Notes: generated by a model from the letters alone, not told the origin. Positions 1 through 8,984 are shown, counted from the first letter of the stretch. The stretch is DNA of 64,000 nucleotides from Nocardiopsis gilva YIM 90087 (GCF_002263495.1 NZ_CP022753.1:1240001-1304000), one strand, 5' to 3'. Program-made: numbers and translations.

Positions 1-83
1 AGGACTCCGACGCCCTGGACGCGTCGGACGACAGCGACGCCGATGCCGAGGTCGCCGGGGTGGGCGAGTCCGGCGCTGCCTGA
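1..83 (+). CDS. C-terminal tail of an unidentified acidic protein (partial)
   Basis: The reading frame that ends at the TGA at 81-83 is open to the left edge. It encodes an Asp/Ala-rich tail (DSDALDASDDSDADAEV) ending in GESGAA. Only about 26 residues are visible, so no family can be assigned. The composition fits an acidic, disordered C-terminus. It converges on the CYTH-CHAD gene on the other strand. Confidence 0.4.
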   Translation, partial: DSDALDASDDSDADAEVAGVGESGAA

Positions 84-146
84 CCAGGCGCCGGGCCGGC
101 CACCCACACCACGCGTCCGTGGCGCCTCCGCCCGCGCCGTGGCCGC

Positions 147-1682
147 CTAGCCGCCGCCCAGCAGCTGCTTCGGGTCGGGCCCGGTCTCCCACGTGCGCTC
201 GGCTTGGTCGATGAGCGCGCGCCCGGCCGTGACCTCGGATCCGACCAGGGCGCCGAGGGTCACCAGAGTGGCGTCGCGGCCGGTCGCACGTGCGGGCGCC
301 AGACTCTGCGCGTTCTCGTTCAAGTAGGTCTTCAGCGCAACACCGTCCTGGTGGTCACCCAGGATCTCCTGCAGCTCGGTCGCCCACGCGCGGATGCGGT
401 GCGCCGGTTTGCCCAGCACAGGTTGGGCGAGGGTGGCCGCGTAGCGGGCGCGCTTGGCGGCCTTGCGGACGTCGTGCCAGGCCGTGACGCGCGTCTCGGC
501 GTCGGAGGCGGCGATGGCGCGCTCATGGGCCGCGTTCATGCGGCGGCAGGCCCGCTTGACGTCGGACCGCAGGATGGCGGGTGCCTCCCGCAGCGCTTTC
601 TCGGTCAGCGGCGGGTCGCCGCGCAGCCGGTCGAGGTCGTCGAGCAGGGAGAAGTAGCGCGTGCGCGACAGCTCGCGGACGATGCGCGAGTGCGCGCCGC
701 GCCGCTGGTCGTCGAGCACACTCAGCCAGGCGTCGGTGACCTCCTGCCCAGCGGCCCGCTCCGGCAGCTCCGCGAGCCGAGCCGCGCACCGCGCGCGCAG
801 CACCTCCAGGTCGCGTGCGGTGCCGAGTACTCCGGCCAGCCACCGCAGCTCATCGGCGATCGGCCGGGTGGCCTCCCGATCGATGATCGACGGGAACACC
901 TGCAGCACCGTGCGGATACGGCGGGTGGACACCCGCATCTGGTGGATGGCGTCCTCCTCGTCCAGGCGGACCCGCGGGTCGTAGTCGAGCAGCCGCTGCA
1001 CCTGATCCCACAGGTAGCGGAGCACGACGTCGCCCGCGCTGCCGCCGTCGGGGCGGGGAATGGGCGGCGGGACGCGGTCGCCCAACACGAACAGCAGTTT
1101 GGACCCGCTCTCCGAGGGCGTCGCCCCGGCGTCCACGAGCTGCTTGCCGATGCGCCGCTGCAGCTTCCTGGTGCCGGAGGAGGCCAGTTCGATCTCGACC
1201 TCCCGCCACGCGCAGGAGCGCGTCGTCGCCTCATCCTCAGCCCCCACGAGGACTTCTCCGCTGACCGCGTCGTCGGCGAGCAAGGCGAGCGGCTCGTCGG
1301 GCGAGCCGATCAGCGCGTACTCGGTCCTGTCGGTGCTGATCCGAGCGGTCGGCACCAGCGGGGCGCCCCGGGCGGCCGAGTCCACGAGGCGGGCCAGCCG
1401 CGCCGGAACCCGCCGACTGTGTTTTCCCAACGGGGCGTGAAACTCCCTCTTCGCGTCCGGCCCCCAGGGGATCTTGAGGTGCCAACCGGCGTCCGGGCCT
1501 CCAGTGCGGCGGCGCAGTGTGATGCGGCGTGCGGCCAGGCGCATCTCCTCGGTGTCGAAGTAGGTGGCGACCAGTTGGTGCTTGGCCGAATCGATGCCGC
1601 CGGGTGCCAGATCGGTGAGGTCTGGCAGCTCGAAGTCCGGGCTGACCTCGTACTTCGTCTCGATTTCGATGTGTTCCTGCAC
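147..1682 (-). CDS. CYTH and CHAD domain protein
   Basis: This is a two-domain protein of about 511 residues. The N-terminal CYTH (triphosphate tunnel metalloenzyme) domain carries the ExExK signature as EIETK near residues 6-10. The C-terminal CHAD domain begins around residue 215 and has the conserved His/Arg helix HQMRVSTRRIRT. CYTH domains act on triphosphates or polyphosphate and CHAD binds polyphosphate, so a role in polyphosphate metabolism is a family-level inference. The GTG at 1682 was chosen because GGAGGTGG lies 8 nt upstream and the ExExK strand follows at once. A longer frame to 1814 adds 44 residues with no CYTH similarity. It appears monocistronic. Confidence 0.85.
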   Translation of the reverse strand: MQEHIEIETKYEVSPDFELPDLTDLAPGGIDSAKHQLVATYFDTEEMRLAARRITLRRRTGGPDAGWHLKIPWGPDAKREFHAPLGKHSRRVPARLARLVDSAARGAPLVPTARISTDRTEYALIGSPDEPLALLADDAVSGEVLVGAEDEATTRSCAWREVEIELASSGTRKLQRRIGKQLVDAGATPSESGSKLLFVLGDRVPPPIPRPDGGSAGDVVLRYLWDQVQRLLDYDPRVRLDEEDAIHQMRVSTRRIRTVLQVFPSIIDREATRPIADELRWLAGVLGTARDLEVLRARCAARLAELPERAAGQEVTDAWLSVLDDQRRGAHSRIVRELSRTRYFSLLDDLDRLRGDPPLTEKALREAPAILRSDVKRACRRMNAAHERAIAASDAETRVTAWHDVRKAAKRARYAATLAQPVLGKPAHRIRAWATELQEILGDHQDGVALKTYLNENAQSLAPARATGRDATLVTLGALVGSEVTAGRALIDQAERTWETGPDPKQLLGGG

Positions 1683-1829
1683 CGAGTGTCCACCTCCGGC
1701 GCCCGCGTGCCCGAGGGGTGCGGTAGGGCCTGCGAGGCGCAAGGGACGAGATATGGATGTTGTATACGTCCGAATTACCCACCTCCCACGCGTCTCAGTC
1801 AGGACCGCGGACATGGTTAGGTGCGACCG

Positions 1830-2918
1830 TCAGCCGGTGCGGAGGAGGTCCACGCGTTCCTGCATCTCCGGCCAGTCGAGCGAGCAGCTGGCGACGTCCT
1901 CGGTGCCGCGTACCTGGATGTCGGCTCTGGTCCGGATGCCGCACGTCCAGCCGCCGATCTCGGCCAGATAGCCGGTGCCTTCCTTCTTCTCGTCGGGCAT
2001 AGCGAGGTACTTCTCGACGACGGCAACGGCGTCGTCGCAGGAGATCTCTCCGTTCGTTGGGGCGACCCGCGCCGTGTCGACGTAGGGGGCGCCCTCGACG
2101 GTGCCGCAGTAGCGCGTCGTCAGTGACGTGTCGAAGGACTGGTAGGTCCAGCTGCGTGGCCCAGTGACGAGTTCGTAGTCGAAGCGGGTGGGGCGGCCGT
2201 GCTCGTCGACCCACAGCTCGAAGGGGACGTTCTCCTGCACCGACGGCTTGTCGCCCTGCCGAGCAGGGGCGGTGAGATCGAAGGTGCCGCTGTAGCGGGC
2301 CGCCGCCCCGCCGCTGTCCTTCCCCTCCGGGTTCGTGTTCTCCTCGGTGACGGAGATGGTGTCGGCTAGGTCGCTGAACGGGGCACGGACGGCATCGCGG
2401 GACAGCGTGTAGTCGGGGCCTTGGGAAAGGTGGGAGAAGTCCCCTTGCTGGGACTTGAAGTAGCGATCCTCACGAGGCGCCAGGTCGTCGTCGGTGCGAT
2501 ACAGGATCCGGCCGTCTTCACCGACCCGCAGCCATGCGGTCTCGTAGGCGTCGTTGCCCTGGGACTCCGGGAACTTCTCGAAGAACTGGAAGACGGGCTC
2601 CGAGTCGGTGCTCAGTGCGTAGGTTTCGTGCTGCTCGTAGGTACCTTCGCCGACCGTGACTTCGGCGTCCAGGTCCACCAGGTAGCTCTCCGTTGAGTCG
2701 ATGAGGTCAACGATGCCCGTGACGACCTCCTCCGGCGTCCCGAGGCGCGGGGATGCGGACGCGCTTGGTGTGGCGCCGTCCTCCGCCGCGTCTCTGTCGA
2801 GGCATCCGCTGAGGGAGGCCATAAGGACGACCGCGGACGCGGCGACCGCCCACCGTGTCCTCGCGCCGCCGGGGGCACCGTTGGCGTTGGTCGAAACGCG
2901 TCGGGGGATGGAGGCCAT
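1830..2918 (-). CDS. Putative secreted lipoprotein of unknown function
   Basis: The 362-residue product has a basic N-terminus, a hydrophobic stretch (AVAASAVVLMASL) and a lipobox LSGC near residue 39, so it should be a lipid-anchored surface protein. The middle resembles in layout the curved-sheet lipoproteins of the LppX/LprG type (a FDLTAP strand, then a PFELWVDEHGRPTRFDYEL strand), but that is only an impression. The last 90 residues carry four cysteines (YCGT, SCDDA, WTCG, SCSL) that could form two disulfides. The ATG start has a GAAAGGA motif about 10 nt upstream. It lies downstream of the HelR-like gene on the same strand, with a 75-nt gap. No confident family name. Confidence 0.65.
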   Translation of the reverse strand: MASIPRRVSTNANGAPGGARTRWAVAASAVVLMASLSGCLDRDAAEDGATPSASASPRLGTPEEVVTGIVDLIDSTESYLVDLDAEVTVGEGTYEQHETYALSTDSEPVFQFFEKFPESQGNDAYETAWLRVGEDGRILYRTDDDLAPREDRYFKSQQGDFSHLSQGPDYTLSRDAVRAPFSDLADTISVTEENTNPEGKDSGGAAARYSGTFDLTAPARQGDKPSVQENVPFELWVDEHGRPTRFDYELVTGPRSWTYQSFDTSLTTRYCGTVEGAPYVDTARVAPTNGEISCDDAVAVVEKYLAMPDEKKEGTGYLAEIGGWTCGIRTRADIQVRGTEDVASCSLDWPEMQERVDLLRTG

Positions 2919-2993
2919 GGAGACTCGATTGTCCTTTCACACCGCTGTTGCGCCCGGAGGAGCATAGCGGGTGATCCCGACGTAGGATCCCCT

Positions 2994-5084
2994 CTACCGC
3001 AGGGGTTCCGGCAGCGGATCGGTGTGGACGACGTGCAGGGCGCTGACCGCGCGGGTGAGGACGACGTAGAGCCGGTGCAGGCCGCGCGGCTCGGCGGCGA
3101 CGATGCGGGACGGTTCGGCGGTGATGACGGCGTCGAACTCCAGGCCCTTTGCCAGGGAGGCAGGGACGCAGACCAGCCGATTGGCCACCAGCGCGTCGTC
3201 GGTCTCGCCGAGAACGTCGGCGTCGAGTCCGGTCGCGGCCAGCATCCGGTGGAGGTCGGTGATGTCGGCGTCGGCGGCGATCAGTCCGACGGACCCCTCG
3301 CCCTTGAGTGCGGTGCGGCAGGCATCGACGACGGTGTTGGCGTAGGACGCGGCCGCGGCCGGTGACACGCGCAGCGACCCGGGGGAGCGGCGGACCGCCA
3401 CGGGGGCGCCGAGGCCGGGGGCGATGGCCGGGAGGAGGCGCGCCGCGAAGTCGATGATCTGGGCGGGGACGCGGTATCCGCGGTCGAGGATGGCCAGCCG
3501 CGCGTCCGGCTTGCCGAGGTGGTGGAGGAGCGCGGGCCAGTCGCCGGTGGCCGAGGGGCTGGTGCCCTGGGCGATGTCGCCGAGTACGGTCGCCGACCCG
3601 CCGGCGGCGCGGCGACCGAGCGCGCGGCACTGCATGGGGCTCAGGTCGTGGGCCTCGTCGACGACGAGGTGGCCGATGGTCTCGGGGCGCTGGATGAGCG
3701 CCGCCGCCTCGTCGATCAGCGCGAGGTCGGCCTCGGACCACTTCGCCGACTTCGGTCCGCGCGGGCGGCCGGGCAGCATTACGGCGGCCTGCTCGTCGGG
3801 CGAGAGGATGCCCTCGGCGGCGCTGGCCAGCCGGTCGACGTCGGTCAGCAGGCCGAGGATGAGTTTGACCGGGTCGGCCTTGGGCCAGACGGCGGTCACC
3901 GCCGCTCTCACCTCGCGGTTGCGCCGAACCTGGTCGTGGGTGCGGTCGTCGCACGCCTCACCGGCGGACTCCATCTGCGACAGGATCGCGTGCGCGATGC
4001 GGTGCGCCAGCAGGTCCCGCCCGGAGCCGTAGCTGATCCCGCGTTCGCGCAGCTCGTCAAGGAGGTCGGTCAGCTCGTCGGGGTAGAGCCGCCAGCGGCG
4101 GGATCCGCGCTGGACCACGAGGGTCTCGGCGGGCTTTCGTAGCCGTGACCACAGGTCGCGCCGGATCACCTCGGCCATACGGGCGTCGCCCTTGAGCCGG
4201 GCCGTGTCCGCGTCGTCGGTGCGGCGTACGGGCACCGTCTCCAGCAGCTCGCGCACGGTGGTCTGCGTGACGTCGACCTCGCCCAGCGCGGGCAGCACGT
4301 TGCGGATGTAGGAGAGGAAGGAGCGGTTCGGCCCGACGATGGCGACGCCGGAGCGGCCCAGCCGCTTGCGCTCGGTATAGAGGAGATAGGCGATGCGGTG
4401 CAGGCCGACGGCGGTCTTGCCGGTGCCGGGCGCGCCCTGGACGCACAGGGTGGTGGCGAGCTCGGCTCGCACCAGGTCGTCCTGCTCGGGCTGGATGGTG
4501 GCGACGATGTCGCGCATGGGGCCGGTGCGCGGCCGCTCGATCTCGGCTGTGAGCAGCTCCCCGCCGAGTTGGGAGACCTCGGGGAACCCATCGGTCAGCG
4601 ACTCGTCCTCGAACGCGGTGAGCTGCGCGTTGCCGTCGAACCCGTAGCGCCGCCGGGATCGGAGGTTCATCGGATTCTGCGGGGTGGCGCGGTAGAACGC
4701 GACGGAGATCGGCGCCCGCCAGTCGAGCACCATGGCCCGGCCGTGCTCGTCGTGGACGTGTCGGCGCCCGATGTGCAGCCGGTCGACGCCGTCAGAGCCC
4801 GGTGCCTCCGCCTCCTCCTCGTCGTCCTCGAACACGGTGCCGGGCTCGAAGTCGAGGCGACCGAAGAACAGCGGGGTGTCGGGGATGTCCTCCAACGCCT
4901 CGGCGCGCAGCGCGCGGGACTGTTGGAGGACCTGGGTGGAGACCCAGTCGCCGAACACGGCGGGGGTCTCGGTGCCGAGAACGTCGTCGCGCATCCGGCG
5001 CAGCGCGGTGCGGGAGGCGGCGAGGTGTTCGCGTTCGGCGCGTATCTCGGGGTCGACGGCAGGGGAGGGCTCGGAAGCGCTCAT
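2994..5084 (-). CDS. helR: HelR/HelD-like RNA polymerase-associated UvrD-type ATPase
   Basis: A 696-residue UvrD/HelD superfamily protein. It has an N-terminal coiled-coil-forming arm (residues 10-60), a Walker A loop GAPGTGKTAVGLHR near residue 216, a Walker B box VVDEAHDLSPMQ near residue 472 and a C-terminal helicase-like domain ending in RLYVVLTRAVSALHVV. Length and order match actinobacterial HelR, which removes stalled or rifamycin-bound RNA polymerase from DNA and can confer rifamycin tolerance. The function here is by family. No rifamycin-associated inverted repeat was found in the upstream 400 nt, so induction by rifamycins is not supported by the sequence. The symbol is by similarity. 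It could equally be named helD. Confidence 0.8.
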   Translation of the reverse strand: MSASEPSPAVDPEIRAEREHLAASRTALRRMRDDVLGTETPAVFGDWVSTQVLQQSRALRAEALEDIPDTPLFFGRLDFEPGTVFEDDEEEAEAPGSDGVDRLHIGRRHVHDEHGRAMVLDWRAPISVAFYRATPQNPMNLRSRRRYGFDGNAQLTAFEDESLTDGFPEVSQLGGELLTAEIERPRTGPMRDIVATIQPEQDDLVRAELATTLCVQGAPGTGKTAVGLHRIAYLLYTERKRLGRSGVAIVGPNRSFLSYIRNVLPALGEVDVTQTTVRELLETVPVRRTDDADTARLKGDARMAEVIRRDLWSRLRKPAETLVVQRGSRRWRLYPDELTDLLDELRERGISYGSGRDLLAHRIAHAILSQMESAGEACDDRTHDQVRRNREVRAAVTAVWPKADPVKLILGLLTDVDRLASAAEGILSPDEQAAVMLPGRPRGPKSAKWSEADLALIDEAAALIQRPETIGHLVVDEAHDLSPMQCRALGRRAAGGSATVLGDIAQGTSPSATGDWPALLHHLGKPDARLAILDRGYRVPAQIIDFAARLLPAIAPGLGAPVAVRRSPGSLRVSPAAAASYANTVVDACRTALKGEGSVGLIAADADITDLHRMLAATGLDADVLGETDDALVANRLVCVPASLAKGLEFDAVITAEPSRIVAAEPRGLHRLYVVLTRAVSALHVVHTDPLPEPLR

Positions 5085-5487
5085 GGATGGCAGACCTCGG
5101 GTCTCGGAGCGGACGGGACATACGGCGGCAAGGGGTGCGTGGGTCCCGCCCCGGGGCCGATGCCATCCGGTTCGTTCCGATCCTCAGCGCGTAGCAGTGG
5201 ACGCCGCCGACAAGGAAGAGCCGATGCTAGTTGAGATTGGTCACTAACGGCAAAACATTTTCGGGCGGACGGTGGCCGATCCGGTCATCGCGTCGTGCCA
5301 GGCGCGGATGTGGAACAGATGCCCTGATCAACCGCGGAGCCCGTCACATCGCCGGTGCAACGTCAGTGGCCGATTCCCGGTGTCCCGACCTCAGGTACTA
5401 CAGTGCGTCGTAGACGTGTTGGCAGTGCCGACCCGACCTGCGGGAACGGGGCGGGCGTGCGGGGACCGGGAGGAGGCGGAGGCAGCC
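5085..5487. other. Divergent intergenic region, helR-like gene / small membrane protein gene
   Basis: Nothing convincingly coding is seen in these 403 nt. The part next to the helR-like gene is AT-richer around 5225-5275 and holds the candidate promoter listed separately. The right half should carry the promoter of the membrane-protein pair but shows no clear motif. Confidence 0.4.
5224..5253 (-). promoter_or_regulatory. Candidate sigma-A-type promoter for the helR-like gene
   Basis: On the minus strand TTGCCG (5253-5248) is followed after 18 nt by TAGCAT (5229-5224). It would give a leader of about 130 nt before the ATG at 5084. Only motif similarity supports it. Confidence 0.3.
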
Positions 5488-5853
5488 GTGATCGGCGGGC
5501 TGACCACCACCATCGAGATCGCCTCACTGGCCATGGCCGTGTGGGCCCTGATCTCCACCTTCCGGAACCGGTCGATGGACACCTGGCACCTCATCGGCAT
5601 TGGCCTACTGTGGTTGCTCCTCCTCGGCCAGGGCGTGGTCTCCGTGGTCATGATGGCGGGCGGCGAGCGCCCGGCCGAGATGGTCACCTTCATCGCCTAC
5701 CTGGCCACGGTCGTGCTCATTCCTCCGGCGTGCGCGTTGTGGGGGCTCATGGAGCGAACGCGCTGGGGGCCAGCCGTCATCGCGTTCGCCTGCCTGATCC
5801 TGCCGGTCATGATGGTCCGCCTCGAACAGATCTGGGACCCCTCTCTTGTCTGA
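5488..5853 (+). CDS. Small four-helix integral membrane protein
   Basis: A 121-residue protein dominated by four hydrophobic segments (around residues 5-20, 33-55, 65-85 and 95-112), with short polar loops including a basic RNRS loop. No family is recognised. The GTG at 5488 follows AGGAGGCGGAGG and opens directly into the first membrane helix. The longer open frame to 5272 has a non-hydrophobic, Cys/Arg-rich lead that looks untranslated. The last 8 nt overlap the start of the next membrane gene, so the two are probably translationally coupled and may form a hetero-oligomer. Confidence 0.6.
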   Translation: MIGGLTTTIEIASLAMAVWALISTFRNRSMDTWHLIGIGLLWLLLLGQGVVSVVMMAGGERPAEMVTFIAYLATVVLIPPACALWGLMERTRWGPAVIAFACLILPVMMVRLEQIWDPSLV

Positions 5854-6268
5854 CATCGCCGTGAGCCGGTCCGGTCCCGGGCGGGTGCTGGTCGCGGTCT
5901 ACGCCGTCTTCGCGCTGGCCGCCACCGCCCGCGCCGCCGTGCAGATCCTCACCCGGTTCGAGGAGGCGCCGCTGGCCTACCTCCTGTCCGCGCTGGCCGG
6001 GGTCATCTACATCGTCGCCACGGTCGGCATCGCCCGCAGCGACCGGACATCGCACCGGGTCGCGGTCGCCTCCTGCAGCATCGAGCTGCTCGGGGTGGTG
6101 ACCGTCGGCGCGTTCAGCCTGCTCGACCCGGCGGCCTTCCCCGACGACACCGTCTGGTCGAACTTCGGCAGCGGCTACCTCTTCATCCCACTGGTCCTTC
6201 CGGTGCTCGGGCTGCTGTGGCTGCGGCACGTCCGCGTGAGCGAACGGGCGACGGCCGGCACCCCGTAA
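5846..6268 (+). CDS. Small four-helix integral membrane protein
   Basis: This 140-residue protein has four predicted transmembrane helices (about residues 12-33, 42-62, 73-92 and 112-133) and short hydrophilic ends. It starts at a TTG that overlaps the stop codon of the preceding membrane-protein gene (TTGTCTGA), a clear sign of coupling. Function is unknown. It is followed after about 70 nt by a sulfurtransferase gene with its own apparent leaderless promoter, so the pair is likely a two-gene unit. Confidence 0.65.
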   Translation: MSDIAVSRSGPGRVLVAVYAVFALAATARAAVQILTRFEEAPLAYLLSALAGVIYIVATVGIARSDRTSHRVAVASCSIELLGVVTVGAFSLLDPAAFPDDTVWSNFGSGYLFIPLVLPVLGLLWLRHVRVSERATAGTP

Positions 6269-6325
6269 CCCGGCCCGAACCTCGTCCCCGCCGCCGATGC
6301 GCTACGGCGAGGGCACACGGGCGGG

Positions 6326-6331
6326 TATATC
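6326..6331 (+). promoter_or_regulatory. Candidate -10 element for a leaderless sulfurtransferase mRNA
   Basis: TATATC lies 9 nt upstream of the ATG at 6341, which would place the transcript start at or next to the start codon. There is no Shine-Dalgarno sequence before this ATG, which fits leaderless translation. No good -35 is visible. Confidence 0.35.
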
Positions 6332-6340
6332 TTGTGCGCC

Positions 6341-7219
6341 ATGGCACAGCAGCAGCACGATCCGGCGCACCTGCCCGTCGTCGTCACGTCCTCGTGGCTG
6401 GCGCACAACATCGATGCCGTCCGGGTCGCCGACGTCCGCTTCTACCTCGACGGCCGCTCCGGCCGCGACGCCTACCTCGGTGGCCATCTGCCCGGCGCGG
6501 TGTTCGCCGACGTGGACACCGACCTCGCCGCGCCGCCCACCACCGAGGGCGGACGCCACCCGCTGCCCGCCCCCGAGGACTTCGCCGCCGCCCTGAGCCG
6601 CCTCGGTATCGGTGACGCCACCCCCGTGGTGGCCTACGACGACGCCGGGGGCTCGGCGGCCGCGCGCCTGGTGTGGATGCTCCGCGTTCTCGGCGGCTCC
6701 GCCGCGCTCCTCGACGGCGGCATCCAGTCCTGGACGGGTCCGCTGGAGAGCGGCCCTGTCACCCCGGAGCCCGCCTCCCGTACTCCACGCCCCTGGCCCG
6801 CCGACCGCATCGTCGACACCGCGACCGTGCGGTCCGCGACCCCCGACGCCTCCCAGCTCCTGCTCGACGCCCGCGTCTACGGCCGCTACACCGGCGCCGA
6901 ACCGGCTCCCGTCGACGCGCGCCCCGGCCATATCCCCGGCGCGCGCAGCGCCGCCTGGCCGGACAACCTCGCCGAGGACGGACGGTTCGCGACGCCCGAA
7001 CGCCTGCGCGAGCGGTTCGCCGCGCTCGGCGCCGACGCGGCCGACACCATCACCGCCTACTGCGGATCCGGCGTGACCGCCTGCCACGACCTGCTGGCCC
7101 TGGAACACGCCGGGTTCACCGGCGCGCGCCTGTACCCGGGCTCGTGGAGTGCCTGGGGCGCCGACGAGGAGCTTCCGGTCGAGACGGGGGACGGGACACC
7201 GGGAACCAGCGCCGGTTGA
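6341..7219 (+). CDS. Rhodanese-type sulfurtransferase (thiosulfate/3-mercaptopyruvate)
   Basis: A 292-residue tandem-rhodanese protein. The inactive N-terminal rhodanese domain has the signature DAYLGGHLPGAVFADVDTDL near residue 45 and VVAYDDAGG. The catalytic C-terminal domain has RPGHIPGARSAAWPDNL and the active-site loop YCGSGVTAC, with the catalytic Cys near residue 240. The CGSGVTAC loop is the usual form in SseA-type mercaptopyruvate sulfurtransferases. It transfers sulfane sulfur to thiol acceptors or cyanide in the cytoplasm. ATG 6341 is preferred to the upstream 6332 start because of the -10 element 9 nt before it. Confidence 0.88.
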   Translation: MAQQQHDPAHLPVVVTSSWLAHNIDAVRVADVRFYLDGRSGRDAYLGGHLPGAVFADVDTDLAAPPTTEGGRHPLPAPEDFAAALSRLGIGDATPVVAYDDAGGSAAARLVWMLRVLGGSAALLDGGIQSWTGPLESGPVTPEPASRTPRPWPADRIVDTATVRSATPDASQLLLDARVYGRYTGAEPAPVDARPGHIPGARSAAWPDNLAEDGRFATPERLRERFAALGADAADTITAYCGSGVTACHDLLALEHAGFTGARLYPGSWSAWGADEELPVETGDGTPGTSAG

Positions 7220-7394
7220 CCGGAACCTGACCGGATCCGGACACGGCGACGCACAGCGGCCCCGCGCGGTTCCCCCACACCCTGTCCGGGACCGGCCAGG
7301 TCACGGGGACAGAGGCCACCGGATCGTGACCTCTGGTCTGTACGCTCTACTGGCCGACGGGCTGGCCAAATGTAGGGAAAGCGGGGCGTAGACG

Positions 7395-8006
7395 GTGATT
7401 TTTCTGCTACTGCTGATCATCGCGGGGCTGATCGCCCTGGTGATCTACCTGTGGTGGCCGAGGCGGTCCTCGGCCCCCGGCTGGAGCTCGTCGCAGCCCC
7501 CTTCTTCCCAGGCGGGCGTGCCGCGCGACCCGTTCGCGGACGTCACCGACACCCAGGGCGACCCGCGCACCCTGAAGGCGGGCGACATGGTGGACTTCGG
7601 CGGCGACCGGACCTGGATCCGCGGCTCGCTGCGGCTGTCCGAGGGCGGCTTCACCTGGAGCGAGCACTTCCTGGAGGTGCAGGAGGGCAAGCGCTGGCTG
7701 ACGGTGCAGGAGGACCCCGGCCTCGAACTGGCGCTGTGGACCGGACGTCCCGAACTCGACCTCATCCCCAACGCGAACACGATCGAGGTCGACGGCATCA
7801 GCTACCGGCTGTCCGAGCGCGGATCGGCGTCCTACCGCTCCGAGGGCACCACCGGGCTGTCGGCCCACGGCGCCATGGACTACGCCGACTATGAGGGTCC
7901 CCACGGTCACCTCCTCGCCTTCGAGCGCTTCGACCACGGACACTGGGAGGTCAGCACCGGTGTCACGGTGGCACCCGGGAGCTTCACCATCTACCCGGGC
8001 GGGTGA
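7395..8006 (+). CDS. Membrane-anchored DUF4178 protein
   Basis: The product is 203 residues. A single N-terminal transmembrane helix (residues 2-21) is followed by a linker and a soluble DUF4178 domain (about residues 50-200) with the typical strands GDMVDFGGDRTWIRGSLRL and FLEVQEGKRWLTVQED. DUF4178 has no established biochemical role, but it commonly accompanies polyamine-type transferases and DUF350 membrane proteins, as here. It starts at a GTG with a GGGGCG motif 8 nt upstream. Its stop overlaps the start of the DUF2617 gene by 4 nt (GTGA), and it heads a five-gene operon ending in the spermidine synthase-like gene. Confidence 0.8.
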   Translation: MIFLLLLIIAGLIALVIYLWWPRRSSAPGWSSSQPPSSQAGVPRDPFADVTDTQGDPRTLKAGDMVDFGGDRTWIRGSLRLSEGGFTWSEHFLEVQEGKRWLTVQEDPGLELALWTGRPELDLIPNANTIEVDGISYRLSERGSASYRSEGTTGLSAHGAMDYADYEGPHGHLLAFERFDHGHWEVSTGVTVAPGSFTIYPGG

Positions 8007-8596
8007 GGGCGGCCGTGCACACACTCGTGAGCGCGCCGTTCGTCGACACCCGCGCCGCCGATCTCGCCTGGTCGCTGCGGCACCCGCTGATCGAACCGCT
8101 GGCCGTCCGCACCGTGCCGACCCCGCAGGGGAGCGTGGAGCTCCGGGTGCTCGGCGCCTCACACCAGGTCCGGGTCACGGCTTGGGACGGTGACGACGGA
8201 ACGATCGTCGGCGACGACGCTGGCGGCGAGCTGCTGGAGACCGTGGCATGCCTGCCCGACCAGGAGGGGGCGCTTCCGGAGCGCACCACTGCCGCCGGGC
8301 CTGGTGCGGCGCGGTACACGTTCGACTCCGTGGTCGAGTCCTTCCCGGGCGACGACCAGGAGTTCGCGGCGCGGGTGACCCACCTGCGCGACGAGGCCAG
8401 GGCGCGCCCGGACGCGCTGATCGGTACGTTCCCGGGCAGCCCGCTCGCCGTCACGGCCCTGGCCCTGCTCGACCCCGGCACACCCGGCGGGTCGGCCCTG
8501 ACCTGGCGCACCTGGCACGCCTACCCGCAGAGCGCCGAGCTGGTGACGACCACGACGTCGGTGGTCTTCCCCTCGGCCGACATCCCCCGAATCTAG
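8003..8596 (+). CDS. DUF2617 family protein
   Basis: A 197-residue soluble protein of the DUF2617 family, recognised from the opening APFVDTRAADLAWSLR, the middle LRVLGASHQVRV and the C-terminal LTWRTWHAYPQSAELVTTTT. No catalytic function is known. The start GTG overlaps the preceding stop as GTGA, which implies coupled translation. A second GTG 12 nt downstream is also possible. The strict co-arrangement with DUF4178, DUF350 and a spermidine synthase homologue points to a joint function. Confidence 0.8.
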   Translation: MRAAVHTLVSAPFVDTRAADLAWSLRHPLIEPLAVRTVPTPQGSVELRVLGASHQVRVTAWDGDDGTIVGDDAGGELLETVACLPDQEGALPERTTAAGPGAARYTFDSVVESFPGDDQEFAARVTHLRDEARARPDALIGTFPGSPLAVTALALLDPGTPGGSALTWRTWHAYPQSAELVTTTTSVVFPSADIPRI

Positions 8597-8605
8597 GACG
8601 AGGCG

Positions 8606-8848
8606 ATGAATGAGCACATGAGCGAGGAACAGCGGAAAGTCATCACGATCATGGCGGTCATCGCCATCCTCGTGCTGTTCCTTGTCGTGGTCTCCAGCTG
8701 CGACGACGATGACGACGACTACTACGGCGGCAGCAGCGGAAGCAGTAGTAGCAGTGGCGGAGGCTTCTGGTTCTTCGGTGGCAGCAGCGGGAGCAAATAC
8801 GGCTCCGGCAGCGACCACCGGGGCGGCGGTCCCGGATGGGGCAAGTAG
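8606..8848 (+). CDS. Asp-rich, Gly/Ser-rich mini-lipoprotein
   Basis: This 80-residue protein has a single hydrophobic segment (VITIMAVIAILVLFLVVV) that ends in a lipobox-like VSSC at residue 32. Six consecutive Asp residues, YYGG, and a low-complexity Gly/Ser tail with FWFFGG follow. The Asp block directly after the membrane could bind cations or polyamines. It occupies the operon position where small DUF4247-like lipoproteins occur in related clusters, though similarity to that family cannot be confirmed by eye. It begins 9 nt after the DUF2617 stop. ATG 8606 and ATG 8618 are both possible starts. Confidence 0.6.
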   Translation: MNEHMSEEQRKVITIMAVIAILVLFLVVVSSCDDDDDDYYGGSSGSSSSSGGGFWFFGGSSGSKYGSGSDHRGGGPGWGK

Positions 8849-8984
8849 CCTCCGCCACGGCCCCGCCCCGACCGCGCGGACCGCACGGACCAGCGCGGTC
8901 ACACAGGTCCCGGCCCTGACACCGCACGACGCAACCCTGTAACCCTGCACGCACACCCCCCAACAGAAGGAAGACAAGGTAACG

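Noticed and set aside
204-1820. Long plus-strand frame of 538 codons opposite the CYTH-CHAD gene
   Set aside because: It mirrors the real minus-strand gene and its translation is low-complexity Arg/Gly/Val without domain features.
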